From positions 277,765 through 341,764 of the forward strand of contig JHWR01000001.1 in the NCBI GenBank assembly GCA_000687655.1: a DNA stretch of 64,000 nt, in the 5' to 3' direction. This stretch comes from Lachnospiraceae bacterium YSB2008 (lineage in GTDB: Bacteria > Bacillota > Clostridia > Lachnospirales > Lachnospiraceae). The notes beneath the pieces were generated by a model. It was not told where the DNA came from, searched no databases, and worked only from the letters and a program-made list of their open reading frames with translations. Made by a program: the position numbers and the translations under genes. Positions within the stretch are counted from its first letter, which is position 1, and the number at the start of each line of letters is the position of its first letter. Positions 16,434 through 25,747 of the stretch are shown here, piece after piece.

Positions 16434-17042
16434 CTACAGAGCTGCCTTGATGGCATTAAGAAGGTCATCAAACTCTTCAAATGCAGGGTACTGCGGATAT
16501 TCTTTCTTGATTGCTTCAGTACTCTTGAAGAGAAAACCTGCCTTGCTGGCCTGTATCATACCAAGGTCATTGAAGCTGTCACCGCTGGCTATGGTATCGA
16601 AACCTATGCTCTGAAGAGCCTTTACTGTTGTAAGCTTTGACTTGTCACAGCGCATCCTGTAACCTACTATCTCACCGTCCGGTGCAACCTCGAGTGTATT
16701 GCAGAAAAGTGTCGGATATCCGAGCTTCTTCATAAGTGGAGCTGCAAACTGTGTAAATGTATCGCTCAGGACTATAACCTGTGTGATGCTTCTAAGTTCA
16801 TCAAGAAACTCCTTGGCACCCGGAAGCGGATCTATAGTTGCTATTGTATCCTGTATCTCCTTAAGACCAAGTCCATGCTCCTTAAGGATTCCTATACGAT
16901 ACTTCATAAGTTTATCGTAATCCGGCTCATCTCTTGTAGTCTTTCTAAGCTCAGGAATTCCTGTTGCTTCTGAAAAAGCTATCCATATCTCAGGAACAAG
17001 AACTCCTTCCATATCAAGGCACACGATGTTTAATTCACTCAT
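16434..17042 (-). CDS. thrH: ThrH-type HAD phosphatase (phosphoserine phosphatase / homoserine phosphotransferase)
   Basis: A 202-residue HAD protein. Motif I is CLDMEGVLVPEIW, motif II VIVLSDTFTQF, motif III the K region RCDKSKLTTV, and motif IV IASGDSFNDLGMI. The exact LDMEGVLVPE start and ~205-residue length match ThrH, which dephosphorylates phosphoserine and can transfer the phosphate to homoserine. It is soluble. AGGAGG precedes ATG 17042. It lies 72 bp downstream of the DHHW gene and is functionally unrelated to it. Confidence 0.9.
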   Translation of the reverse strand: MSELNIVCLDMEGVLVPEIWIAFSEATGIPELRKTTRDEPDYDKLMKYRIGILKEHGLGLKEIQDTIATIDPLPGAKEFLDELRSITQVIVLSDTFTQFAAPLMKKLGYPTLFCNTLEVAPDGEIVGYRMRCDKSKLTTVKALQSIGFDTIASGDSFNDLGMIQASKAGFLFKSTEAIKKEYPQYPAFEEFDDLLNAIKAAL

Positions 17043-17114
17043 TACATTTCCTCCTGTAATATTTCATCCATCGAATTCACCACAGCCGTATTGCCTGCGG
17101 ATTCATGTATATCA

Positions 17115-18389
17115 TCACTCTGCATCAGTAGAAGTCGCATCACTCGGTGATGCTTTTCCTTTTGATGCTGTGCCGCCACCTGCTGCATTGAGTGTATCAG
17201 CAAGTGATGTATCTACAACAAATGTATCTGCACTGTAGAGATACAGCACATCTGTTATGTTATATGTCTTTATGATCGAATCTACGTCATCATAATAGTA
17301 TCTCGGATCAACCAGAACTATATTCTCATAATAAGGTGTCAAAAACTGCACGAAGCTGTTCGCATAAGAATCCTTGAATATAAGAAGGTTCTTTCCTGTC
17401 TCAGCTGTCGTCTCGATTTCAACCGTCGGATGATTTCCGCCGAAGAATACCATATACTGATCCTTTTCATCCAGATATTCAGATCTGAATATGGAACGAA
17501 GTCTGAGCTGTGAATCCGGATAATAACAGTTATAGATTACATCCGTTCCCGTAGGCTCATAAACCGTTATCTGGTCTTCACTTCCGTGGTTACCACTTCT
17601 GCTTGCGAGTGTTCCCTGGAATGTCTCACTCACAACATGAGGAACATAAGTCACCTCACCAACGCTCACGCCGAGTGTACTTGCAGAATCCTGGAATACC
17701 GTAAGAGCTCCGAGGCTGGTCCAGTGGTGGTCAGTCCTGTAATAGAGTCCCTTTTCCTTCGTGGCACTGTTTGCACTCTTATATGCATTATTGAGAGCGT
17801 CCGCAGCATCTATGACATTGAAGCTGTCCAGAAGCTTGCCCTCTATACTCGCTATGTCCTTAATCTGATCTCTGACAGGAGCCTTTGCCGGAAGCATGTC
17901 AGGCATTATTGCAGCCGCATCCGGAACTATAAGAGCATACATCTTTATGTCCTTATACTTAGAAGCAAAACTGTTCATTGCTTCAACAGTATTCTTGACA
18001 CTGTCCTCGTCAGGAGTCTTCGGTGCAGAAAGAAGATAACCCTTCTTGCCTATATAGATGCCGTCAAATTCTCTCTTGCCTGTCATATAGTCAAGATTGT
18101 ACTTTGCAGTCATCCATACATCTCTTCCGAGGAACTGATCTGCATATGCCGTCTCAAAATCCTTGGCAAAGCTTCCACTCTTAACACCGTCCCATGTAAG
18201 CTTCGGTCTCTGTGCAAGCGGCCTGTTCTCATTGTCAGAGAAATCCTTCTGGCCCTTAAATGCATTCACGAGCAGAACTATCACAATCAGAATATAGACA
18301 ATCCTTGTGACCCACGTATTGTGGAATCTTCGGTTTGCCGCGATACGCTTCTTAAGCTCACGCCTTTTCTGCTTTTGTTGTCTATCCAT
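17115..18389 (-). CDS. DHHW-family AlgX/AlgJ-like extracytoplasmic acyltransfer protein
   Basis: 424 residues: a basic cytoplasmic tail, one membrane helix at about 28-44, and an extracytoplasmic SGNH-like domain. The catalytic block YYRTDHHWTSLGALTVF lies near residue 215 and DSYANSFVQFL near 345. Members accept acyl groups delivered by an MBOAT protein and place them on a surface glycan. The C-terminus ends with ASPSDATSTDAE, a motif type also seen in the secreted repeat proteins. It starts 10 bp after the MBOAT gene. Confidence 0.88.
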   Translation of the reverse strand: MDRQQKQKRRELKKRIAANRRFHNTWVTRIVYILIVIVLLVNAFKGQKDFSDNENRPLAQRPKLTWDGVKSGSFAKDFETAYADQFLGRDVWMTAKYNLDYMTGKREFDGIYIGKKGYLLSAPKTPDEDSVKNTVEAMNSFASKYKDIKMYALIVPDAAAIMPDMLPAKAPVRDQIKDIASIEGKLLDSFNVIDAADALNNAYKSANSATKEKGLYYRTDHHWTSLGALTVFQDSASTLGVSVGEVTYVPHVVSETFQGTLASRSGNHGSEDQITVYEPTGTDVIYNCYYPDSQLRLRSIFRSEYLDEKDQYMVFFGGNHPTVEIETTAETGKNLLIFKDSYANSFVQFLTPYYENIVLVDPRYYYDDVDSIIKTYNITDVLYLYSADTFVVDTSLADTLNAAGGGTASKGKASPSDATSTDAE

Positions 18390-18398
18390 TTACATACC

Positions 18399-19754
18399 CT
18401 AGAACTGGAAATATAAGAATGTCTGGTAAGTAGCACTCACCATGTAAACTATAGTTATCAGGAACAATACTATATATATCGCTATGGATGCGAGACGATA
18501 GCCTCCATCCTGTTTAAATGCATATTTATCATGAAGCTTCTTCACATAAGGTCCGCAGAGTATGAAGCTTATCACGAGGAGCAACAGGTTCTGCTTAAGC
18601 AGGAACGTTGTTGTGCTGTTCCAGAAGCCGCCACCGCCCGCACCGAACATTTCCGCCATGTAGTGGAATGATCCTCCGAGGTTAGGTGTGAAGAAGAATA
18701 TCCATCCGACAAATGCTATAAGCCCTGTCATAAGAACCTTCACTGCATCAGGAAGGAATTCGAGTCTCTTCTTTATAACGAACTTCTCAAGTATTACGAA
18801 TATACCGTGATATATACCCCATGCCAGGAAGTTCAGAGTAGAACCATGCCAGAGTCCCGTCAGTATCCATACTATAGCCAGATTTCTGAACTGCATAACC
18901 GGTGCACATCTGTTACCACCGAGCGGAATATATACATAATCCCTGAACCATGCACCAAGAGATATATGCCATCTTCGCCAGAATTCTGACATATTCTTGG
19001 AGGTATAAGGATAATCGAAGTTCTTTTCAAACTTGAATCCGAACATCTGAGCCAGGCCTATGGCCATATCAGAATATCCGCTGAAATCGAAGTAAAGCTG
19101 GAGTGAATAGAATATCATTCCGAGCCATGCTGTAACGCTTGCCTTACTTTCAACCGCATATGCGGCAGCAAATGCACTACCCAGATTATCTGCGAGAAGA
19201 ACCTTCTTATAAAGGCCTATCAGGAATAGATTCATTCCCTTGCTGATATTTGCCTTCTTGTATTCAAGGCTCATCATCTGCTTCTTGAAATCAGCATACT
19301 GAACTATAGGTCCTGATATAAGCTTAGGGAAAAATGTAACGTACATCGCTGTATCCAGCGGATTAGCAGACATCGGAACCTTTCCGTAGTATATATCAAC
19401 TATGTAGGATATTTCTGAAAATGTGAAGAACGATATACCTATAGGAAGTGCAAGTCCTGCATACTTGAATACTGCAAGTACAAGAACATCAAATCCTATA
19501 GTCGTAAAGAGCATGATCTTCTTGGTAAAGAAGTTGCCTCTCTCCTCAGCCTTTGCTATCTCCATTCCTGTTGCGTAATGAAGTACGACTGAAAGAAGAA
19601 GCAGAAGAAGATTCTTCGGACTTCCCCATGCATAGAATATAAGCCCTGCCAGGAAGATAAGAAGCTGCTTCAGCTTCACTCCCGGTATATACATAAAGAG
19701 CAGGAGTACTACCGGCAGAAATATGAAAATGAAAACTAAACTACTGAATGTCAA
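18399..19754 (-). CDS. MBOAT family O-acyltransferase (AlgI/DltB-like)
   Basis: A 451-residue polytopic membrane protein. The MBOAT core includes LYFDFSGYSDMAIGLAQMFG, FWRRWHISLGAWFRDYVYIP and the catalytic His in GLWHGSTLNFLAWGIYHG. It moves acyl groups from a cytoplasmic donor to the outer face, working with the DHHW partner downstream. The start is TTG 19754 with GGGAGG eight bases upstream. It lies in the operon SGNH, DUF4358, MBOAT, DHHW. Confidence 0.9.
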   Translation of the reverse strand: MTFSSLVFIFIFLPVVLLLFMYIPGVKLKQLLIFLAGLIFYAWGSPKNLLLLLLSVVLHYATGMEIAKAEERGNFFTKKIMLFTTIGFDVLVLAVFKYAGLALPIGISFFTFSEISYIVDIYYGKVPMSANPLDTAMYVTFFPKLISGPIVQYADFKKQMMSLEYKKANISKGMNLFLIGLYKKVLLADNLGSAFAAAYAVESKASVTAWLGMIFYSLQLYFDFSGYSDMAIGLAQMFGFKFEKNFDYPYTSKNMSEFWRRWHISLGAWFRDYVYIPLGGNRCAPVMQFRNLAIVWILTGLWHGSTLNFLAWGIYHGIFVILEKFVIKKRLEFLPDAVKVLMTGLIAFVGWIFFFTPNLGGSFHYMAEMFGAGGGGFWNSTTTFLLKQNLLLLVISFILCGPYVKKLHDKYAFKQDGGYRLASIAIYIVLFLITIVYMVSATYQTFLYFQF

Positions 19755-19770
19755 GTCCGCTTCCTCCCGG

Positions 19771-20280
19771 TTATTTGAGTGCCTTTAGATACTCAGCCAC
19801 AATCTCATCAGGATTATCAGCTGAAACCATCAGAAGGTAATTACCTTCTACATCTATCTTTGCTTTCTTAAGCATATCAACCTGATCCGGTGCATAGCCT
19901 TCGAAAACATTTATCTGTGAATTAACTCTGTCCTCCAGAGCCTTGCGTGCTGCTTCCTTCTGAGAAGGATCTGCAAGCTTAACAAGGATCAGTTCCTCTG
20001 ATCCCATATTGGTTGAAGGATACAGCAGGTATACGCCTGCATATTCATTCGGGTCTATGCCATAAAGTCTCTTGACCATCTGGTTATCGCCCTCTATGAC
20101 ATTATCCATACTGAACTTAGCTGCTACTGCCTTACTTACATCACTGAAGGCAGCCGTACTCTCCTTCTCAAACTTGAATTCACTCGCAACAAAAACAACC
20201 ATCAGTATGATGGCAACCACTTTGAGCGCAGTAAAGAGAGGCGCTGTACCTATATCAAATTTCTGATAATCGTTGCTCAT
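19771..20280 (-). CDS. DUF4358 domain protein
   Basis: The start is set at ATG 20280 (MSNDYQKFDIGTAPLF); another ATG lies 12 bases earlier. 169 residues: a short cytoplasmic tail, one membrane helix (LKVVAIILMVVFVASEF) and an extracytoplasmic DUF4358 domain with MVKRLYGIDPNEYAGVYLLY. DUF4358 proteins commonly accompany MBOAT/DHHW or SGNH genes in Clostridia. The function is unknown; an accessory role in surface acylation is inferred from context. Confidence 0.82.
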   Translation of the reverse strand: MSNDYQKFDIGTAPLFTALKVVAIILMVVFVASEFKFEKESTAAFSDVSKAVAAKFSMDNVIEGDNQMVKRLYGIDPNEYAGVYLLYPSTNMGSEELILVKLADPSQKEAARKALEDRVNSQINVFEGYAPDQVDMLKKAKIDVEGNYLLMVSADNPDEIVAEYLKALK

Positions 20281-20337
20281 GTGTTTTCTCATCCAAGTTT
20301 TTTAATCAAATCTGTATTTTATATCAATCGGAATACT

Positions 20338-21177
20338 CTACTCGTCAGTAGAGGCATCAGTTGCGGTTGCGAATTCATAAAGTCCGGCATTTACATCATA
20401 ATAAACACCCATGATGTTCTTGCCCCAGTACTTATAAAATGGAGATTTGAGATGTATTCCATCACCTTCGTAGAGATCCTTATGCTCTGCAGCAATACTG
20501 TCATTATCTATATAAGGGACTCCCATCTCATTGCACATTTTCTTAAGTGCTGCATTGTATTCAGGTATATTACGGAACCTGGAATTCTTTGCAAATGCTA
20601 TATCAGTAGCAGGAATCGCAGAATTCACATATATAGTAGCATTCGGAAGTGCTTCTCTGAGCTTCAGTATGACTTCCTTCATACCGTCAGCATATGCCTC
20701 TCCTGTCATCCAGTTTCCTATTACTTCATTTACACCGAAGCAAAGGAATACACATGAAGGATTGAGCGCCTTAAGTTCCGGTATCTGTTCTTCCACGTTA
20801 TTGATAGTCCATCCTGCTTTCGCAAAAACTCTCTCAGGAGCGAGGAATTTATAGTATTCGAATCCAACACAGCGGCTGTCACCAATGAACGCATAATCCT
20901 CAAAGAGTGACCATACATCTGTGTCATCGGAAAGAAGTTCAGCCTTCTTCTGCTCCAGCTCAGCTCTGATAGCAGCCTTACGCCTCTCTTCCTTGATATT
21001 TGAGACTTCAGCTACATCCTGCTTCTCAAGTCCTTTTACATACTTGATGCCATCAGCCGTATTGGCAGCCTTCTTCTTGTCACTGCTGATTCCTGCGATT
21101 TTGACCACAACAATAACAAGCACCAGGAGTATAAGTGCTGCGATAACATATGTATATTTGTTACCTTTAATATTCAT
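20338..21177 (-). CDS. Membrane-anchored SGNH/GDSL hydrolase
   Basis: 279 residues: an N-terminal membrane anchor (YVIAALILLVLVIVVVKI) and a charged coiled-coil-like stretch. The SGNH domain has block I FIGDSRCVGFEYYKF (catalytic Ser), block III LCFGVNEVIGN and block V DGIHLKS (Asp/His). The C-terminus ends ATATDASTDE. It probably removes or transfers O-acyl groups on a surface glycan, fitting its MBOAT/DHHW neighbours. It is the first gene of the cassette, with its own promoter upstream. Confidence 0.87.
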   Translation of the reverse strand: MNIKGNKYTYVIAALILLVLVIVVVKIAGISSDKKKAANTADGIKYVKGLEKQDVAEVSNIKEERRKAAIRAELEQKKAELLSDDTDVWSLFEDYAFIGDSRCVGFEYYKFLAPERVFAKAGWTINNVEEQIPELKALNPSCVFLCFGVNEVIGNWMTGEAYADGMKEVILKLREALPNATIYVNSAIPATDIAFAKNSRFRNIPEYNAALKKMCNEMGVPYIDNDSIAAEHKDLYEGDGIHLKSPFYKYWGKNIMGVYYDVNAGLYEFATATDASTDE

Positions 21178-21252
21178 TCGTTGCTATACCTCTTAATTGA
21201 AGCATCGTTACAGTAGCATCCCCATGAGGAGCAATTGTTTGCGCCACAGAGA

Positions 21253-21281
21253 ATGATACCATTATTCCCCGTTTGTTTCAA
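21253..21281 (-). promoter_or_regulatory. Promoter of the SGNH-DUF4358-MBOAT-DHHW operon
   Basis: The minus strand has TTGAAA (21276-21281), a 17-bp spacer and TATCAT (21253-21258), directly 3' of the preceding stop codon and about 75 bp before ATG 21177. Confidence 0.55.
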
Positions 21282-21285
21282 CTTA

Positions 21286-23556
21286 CTAATCATCGCCATC
21301 AGTAGTATCTTCGGTCTTTTCGGTATCGTCCTTTTTATCAGCGTCCGTCTTTGTCGACTTTCTGTCCCTCGTTATCTTCTCTTCCTTGAATGTATAATTC
21401 TCGAAAACATGTCCATAATAATCAGTCTTCATGAAGCCTGACATGAAATTAACCTTATTTCTGACAATAGTCTTCATTCTTTCGACATAGTCATCCGGAA
21501 TCTCAACAGAATCATCAACAGGTGTAAATGTACCGCTTGCAGCGATATATGTACCCTTATCAGTCTTCCAGTCATAGCAGAGATTGAACATCAGAGGCTC
21601 AGCATTTGAAAGAACATCTCTACCAGGGAAGAGTCTCGAATCAAATTCTGTTCCGAAGAGGTTCGAAAGTGTAGGAAGAAGGTCTATAGATGATGCAGGT
21701 GCATCAACAACTATAGGATCCATCTTCTCGAGAGCACCTGACCATATGATGGCTCTGTTGTGATCTCTCTGAATATAGTTTTCTACATTGTATCCATAAA
21801 GTTCTGACAGATATGGCATATTTCCAAGACTTGCATCATAATCAAGTCCGTATGGGAAGTGATCCGCTGATACCACTATGACTGTATCATCTGCCATACC
21901 CTTCTTCTCCAGCTCTTTTACAAGCCATGTAAGGGCATTCTCAAGCTCGAGGTTACAAGCCTTATATGCCTTTATGGTATCTGAACAATTAAGGTTCTCA
22001 ACCTTATCCCAGTTCTTCTTGGCCATATCATTGTTGTCTTTACCGTACAATGAATGTCCGCTGACTGACATATAGTAAATATTGAACGGCTCTTTGTTTG
22101 AGTATTCCTTGAAGGTTCCCTGAATCATCTCGAGATCACTCTCAGGCCATGTCTTCTTGACATATTCTTCCATTCCATTTCCGTATCCCATATAGCCGTC
22201 AGAATAACCGAAGCATACATGAGTCTTATGTCTGTCATAATACATGTAATCATTATTGTGATACATCTTTCCGTAGTATCCCATACGATCAAGCTGTGAT
22301 CCCATAGTCATGTAATTATGATTCTTTATCATATCTGACATGGACTTACCGCCATCCATAGGAAGCATGCCCATGATATTCTCAAACTCACCACCTGTCG
22401 TACCTGCAGTTGCCTGTACGTAGTAATCATTGAACTGAATACCCTTATGAGAAAGTCTGTAAAGTGTAGGGGTCAGCTTCTCGTCTATGATATCTCCTGA
22501 GAAGGCCTCAGCAGTTATAAAGATAAGATTCTTACCCTTGAAAAGGCCTGTATATTCATTCTGCTTTGAAGGTGTAAGTGATGCAAGATATGTATCAAGA
22601 TCCTTATTTGTTCCTGATGCAGATTCAGCAAGCTTCTCAAAATCAAGATCAAGAGCATTGTATGGGTAATTCTTAGGCTTTGTATCCTTCTTCTCCGCAG
22701 TCTTTGCGTCTCCGGCTGTTGCATTGGCATCGCCTGCTGTAGCACCTTCATCCGTGCCTGTATAATTCTCATCAGGATTGTAATCTGACTTCTCAAATCC
22801 TTCTGTTTCAAATGTAACCTTGTTTCCGAAGAAATGATTCCTGAGTTCAAGTCTGAATCCGGTCATGAGTCCGAAGTTACCTACTGCACCCTGGAATTCA
22901 TATTCCTTCTTGTATATACGCCTTACATTTCCATTCAGAAGTATAAGTATCCATGTCACAAAGAAGAGTAATGCTATGACTATAACCGTACGTATACGTC
23001 TCTTGGTCTTAACCCTCTTTGCAGGATCCATATTCTTAAGTAAAAATGCATAAAGTAATCCCGGAAGGAGCAGAAGTATAAGATATGACATACCTCGTAG
23101 ACTAAATACCATGACCATAACGTGGCCCATAAAGCCCGTCACAACGCCTCCGGCTCCGTTCAGTATCGTATTCAGGTCATACAGAACCTTGAACTGGAAA
23201 TGTATGAAGAATTCCACTATAAACGGAATTGTATTCAGGAATATCAGAACTGTTTTTATTATCCTGTTCTGCTTTGGTTTAAGTATTGAATAAAGCAGGA
23301 AGCCTATAAGTCCCCATGCAAGTGAATAAAGGAGCATATAGACCAGAGACATCCCCCACGGAGTCTTCAAAGTATAAAGCTTGAATAAAACCTCATAATA
23401 GAATATTACGATACCAAGCGAATATCTTGATATAGTATTCCTTCTGTACTTTGGTTCCCAGCTTTTCTTATAATGCTTTAACTGTTTCCTTCCGAACTTT
23501 TTGATTGTTCTGCTGATACTTTCCCACGTAGTGAGACTTCTTTCTCTTGATTCCAT
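21286..23556 (-). CDS. LTA synthase-like phosphoglycerol transferase (alkaline phosphatase superfamily)
   Basis: A 756-residue membrane enzyme. A basic cytoplasmic N-terminus precedes about five membrane helices (residues 50-210), then a linker carrying GATAGDANATAGDA. The extracellular sulfatase-fold domain begins NLIFITAEAFSGDIID, with nucleophile region YVQATAGTTGGEFENIMG and metal site VIVVSADHFPYGLDYD. It probably polymerises or adds glycerol phosphate to lipoteichoic acid or another surface polymer. The C-terminus is an acidic low-complexity tail (DADKKDDTEKTEDT). It sits between the acylation cassette and the repeat-enzyme operon. Confidence 0.88.
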   Translation of the reverse strand: MESRERSLTTWESISRTIKKFGRKQLKHYKKSWEPKYRRNTISRYSLGIVIFYYEVLFKLYTLKTPWGMSLVYMLLYSLAWGLIGFLLYSILKPKQNRIIKTVLIFLNTIPFIVEFFIHFQFKVLYDLNTILNGAGGVVTGFMGHVMVMVFSLRGMSYLILLLLPGLLYAFLLKNMDPAKRVKTKRRIRTVIVIALLFFVTWILILLNGNVRRIYKKEYEFQGAVGNFGLMTGFRLELRNHFFGNKVTFETEGFEKSDYNPDENYTGTDEGATAGDANATAGDAKTAEKKDTKPKNYPYNALDLDFEKLAESASGTNKDLDTYLASLTPSKQNEYTGLFKGKNLIFITAEAFSGDIIDEKLTPTLYRLSHKGIQFNDYYVQATAGTTGGEFENIMGMLPMDGGKSMSDMIKNHNYMTMGSQLDRMGYYGKMYHNNDYMYYDRHKTHVCFGYSDGYMGYGNGMEEYVKKTWPESDLEMIQGTFKEYSNKEPFNIYYMSVSGHSLYGKDNNDMAKKNWDKVENLNCSDTIKAYKACNLELENALTWLVKELEKKGMADDTVIVVSADHFPYGLDYDASLGNMPYLSELYGYNVENYIQRDHNRAIIWSGALEKMDPIVVDAPASSIDLLPTLSNLFGTEFDSRLFPGRDVLSNAEPLMFNLCYDWKTDKGTYIAASGTFTPVDDSVEIPDDYVERMKTIVRNKVNFMSGFMKTDYYGHVFENYTFKEEKITRDRKSTKTDADKKDDTEKTEDTTDGDD

Positions 23557-23584
23557 AATCGTTCTTTTCCTTCACCTTCGAAAA

Positions 23585-23605
23585 GGCATACCCAGGAGGT
23601 ATGCC
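23585..23605 (-). terminator. Terminator after the GH25 gene
   Basis: GGCATACC-TCCT-GGGTATGCC forms a tight hairpin followed by TTTTC on the minus strand, just after the GH25 stop codon. It closes the four-gene surface enzyme operon. Confidence 0.6.
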
Positions 23606-23613
23606 CTTCGATA

Positions 23614-25737
23614 CTATCTATACCAGATATTATAATCAACTCTTCCGTTGATACCCTTTATAGTTCCTGAACTTGAATACTGCCATATTTCATATGGGAG
23701 TCCATGCTTATCAAGTATATTTCTGTTCAGGTTGATATCTGTTGGATAATAAGCAAACCATCTAGGATACTGTGTAAGCTGTTCTGAATAGAATGGCCAG
23801 TAGTATCCGCCATAGTATCCAGGCTTATATCCGAGCTGCTTTACTCTCTCACAGAAAGCTTTGATTACATTTGTTCTCTGCTGAGCAGAGATGTTATTGT
23901 GTCTCGTTCCATTTCCATTTTCATCCTTCTGAGACTCAGAATCGATGAATATAGGAAGATCCACTTTACCACCATACTTCTTGATGAGTCCTACCGTAAA
24001 CTCTGCTTCCTCCATAGCCTCTTCTTCATTTATAGCCTGTGTAAAGAAGTAAAGACCTATAGGAACTCCTGCCTTATTGGCATTGATGATATTGTTCATC
24101 AACTGAGTGTCTTCAACCAGTCTAAGTGAACCATAGCCTCTGAATCCGGCTCTAAGTATGGCAAAATCAACACCGTCAGCCTTAACTGCATTCCAGTCAA
24201 TAACCCCCTGGTAATGAGAAACATCTATTCCGAACCAGGAAGTTATATTTCCGTTTTCATCTATATGATACTTACGTCCATTTATGGTTATATTTGAGCG
24301 CTCGTTGAAAAGTGCGATGTATCTGGTGTAAGTGCTCTTATCAGCTCCGGCTTTCGCATCACGGTTTTCCTTAAGTCCATACTTTACGAAATGCTCGAGT
24401 ACTGCTTGATCATCATCTCCCAGCGCTTTTACAACGTCAGGATTGTGAGCCACATAATAGTTATAATCGTATATTGAACTAAGGTCTACACCACGGTATG
24501 TGGTTATAGGATCAACTATTTTAGTTGTTCCTGTAGCCTTACGACCTTCTTTCTTACCATACTGGATGTAATGCTTATAATACTTTGGAAGATCTTTTCC
24601 AAACGCCTGTCTTAAGTCTCTGTACTGATATCTGTATGACCTTACATCAAAGTTCTTTGATCCCTGGCGTCCTTCCTTCATTCCATAATTAACGAAATGG
24701 CGAAGTGCGAGGAAATCATTGTTAAAGCCGAAAGCTTTCTTGATATCAGAATACTTATTGAAGTAAAAATCCGCATTGAATACTGCACTGTAATCAGTAT
24801 TGTCACCACGAAGCTTTGTTACTGACCCAACTCTTGTAGAAACTCCAGTTGTTTTTCTGCCTTCACGCTTTCCATAATTCACGTAATGCATATAGTAACT
24901 TGCATAGTCACCTTCAAATGCCTGTCTGAGATCAGCATATGCATTCATATATGAATTAACATCAAATGAACCGCTTGAAGTTCTTTTCTCCTTCATTCCA
25001 TACTTAACGAAATGCTGGAGTGTCTTATCTTCGTCGCCATTGAAGGCTTTCTTTACATCGGCATTCTTGGAAAGATAGTAATCATAATTGTAAACTGCTG
25101 AATAATCTACACCATTTAACTTAGTTACAGCGCCCTTAAGCTTGGTAACGCCTGTAGATACTCTACCCTCTTTCTTGCCGTAATTCATGTAATGAATGTA
25201 ATACTTAGCGTAGTCATAACCAAAAGCAGCCCTGAGGTCTCTGTAAGCGTTTCTGTATGATTTAAGATCAAATGCCTCCGATGCCCTTCTTCCTTCGTTC
25301 ATTCCATATGTTATGAAATGACGAAGTGTCTTCTCCTGATCGCCGTTAAACGCCTTTTTTACATCAGGATTCTTAGCAATATAATAGTAATAATCATATA
25401 CAGCTGAATAGTCTACGCCATCAAGAGATGAAAGTGCCGGAGCCGGAACAGTAGTTATCATCTTGCTGTCGGTATCCTTTATTGACGATGTAGCATTTGC
25501 TGGTTTTGCGTCAACCTCGTCTGCCTTTGTATCTGCAGTATTCCCTACATTTCCATCTACAACTGCATTTTTATCAACTTTTGCATTTTCATCTACAGCT
25601 GTCTCAATAACTGCATCTGTAGATGTGGCAATATCCTCTTCGGCATGTGCCGTGATGCTTCCGGTCCCCAGCATGAAAGCCATGACAGGAATCGAAGCCG
25701 TTATAAATACTGCCTTCGCAAGTTTTCTGTTAAACAT
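23614..25737 (-). CDS. Secreted GH25 lysozyme with Tyr-rich anchor repeats
   Basis: The start is set at ATG 25737, preceded by AGGAGGAAACTG; an upstream in-frame ATG would overlap the previous gene. 707 residues. Signal peptide about 1-34 (AHA cleavage), then linker with ATSTDA. Three full repeats and a half repeat span about 107-466. The GH25 domain (about 495-707) begins FGIDVSHYQGVIDWNAV and has the catalytic acidic pair in PIFIDSESQ. GH25 enzymes cut the MurNAc-GlcNAc bond of peptidoglycan. It is the last gene of the four-gene operon. Confidence 0.92.
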   Translation of the reverse strand: MFNRKLAKAVFITASIPVMAFMLGTGSITAHAEEDIATSTDAVIETAVDENAKVDKNAVVDGNVGNTADTKADEVDAKPANATSSIKDTDSKMITTVPAPALSSLDGVDYSAVYDYYYYIAKNPDVKKAFNGDQEKTLRHFITYGMNEGRRASEAFDLKSYRNAYRDLRAAFGYDYAKYYIHYMNYGKKEGRVSTGVTKLKGAVTKLNGVDYSAVYNYDYYLSKNADVKKAFNGDEDKTLQHFVKYGMKEKRTSSGSFDVNSYMNAYADLRQAFEGDYASYYMHYVNYGKREGRKTTGVSTRVGSVTKLRGDNTDYSAVFNADFYFNKYSDIKKAFGFNNDFLALRHFVNYGMKEGRQGSKNFDVRSYRYQYRDLRQAFGKDLPKYYKHYIQYGKKEGRKATGTTKIVDPITTYRGVDLSSIYDYNYYVAHNPDVVKALGDDDQAVLEHFVKYGLKENRDAKAGADKSTYTRYIALFNERSNITINGRKYHIDENGNITSWFGIDVSHYQGVIDWNAVKADGVDFAILRAGFRGYGSLRLVEDTQLMNNIINANKAGVPIGLYFFTQAINEEEAMEEAEFTVGLIKKYGGKVDLPIFIDSESQKDENGNGTRHNNISAQQRTNVIKAFCERVKQLGYKPGYYGGYYWPFYSEQLTQYPRWFAYYPTDINLNRNILDKHGLPYEIWQYSSSGTIKGINGRVDYNIWYR
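24340..25419 (-). repeat. Tyr-rich surface repeat array (3.5 copies)
   Basis: Units start at GVDYSAVYDY, GVDYSAVYNY, DNTDYSAVFNAD and GVDLSSIYDY; the last is a half unit ending YGLKENR. Boundaries are approximate. Confidence 0.85.
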
Positions 25738-25747
25738 CAGTTTCCTC

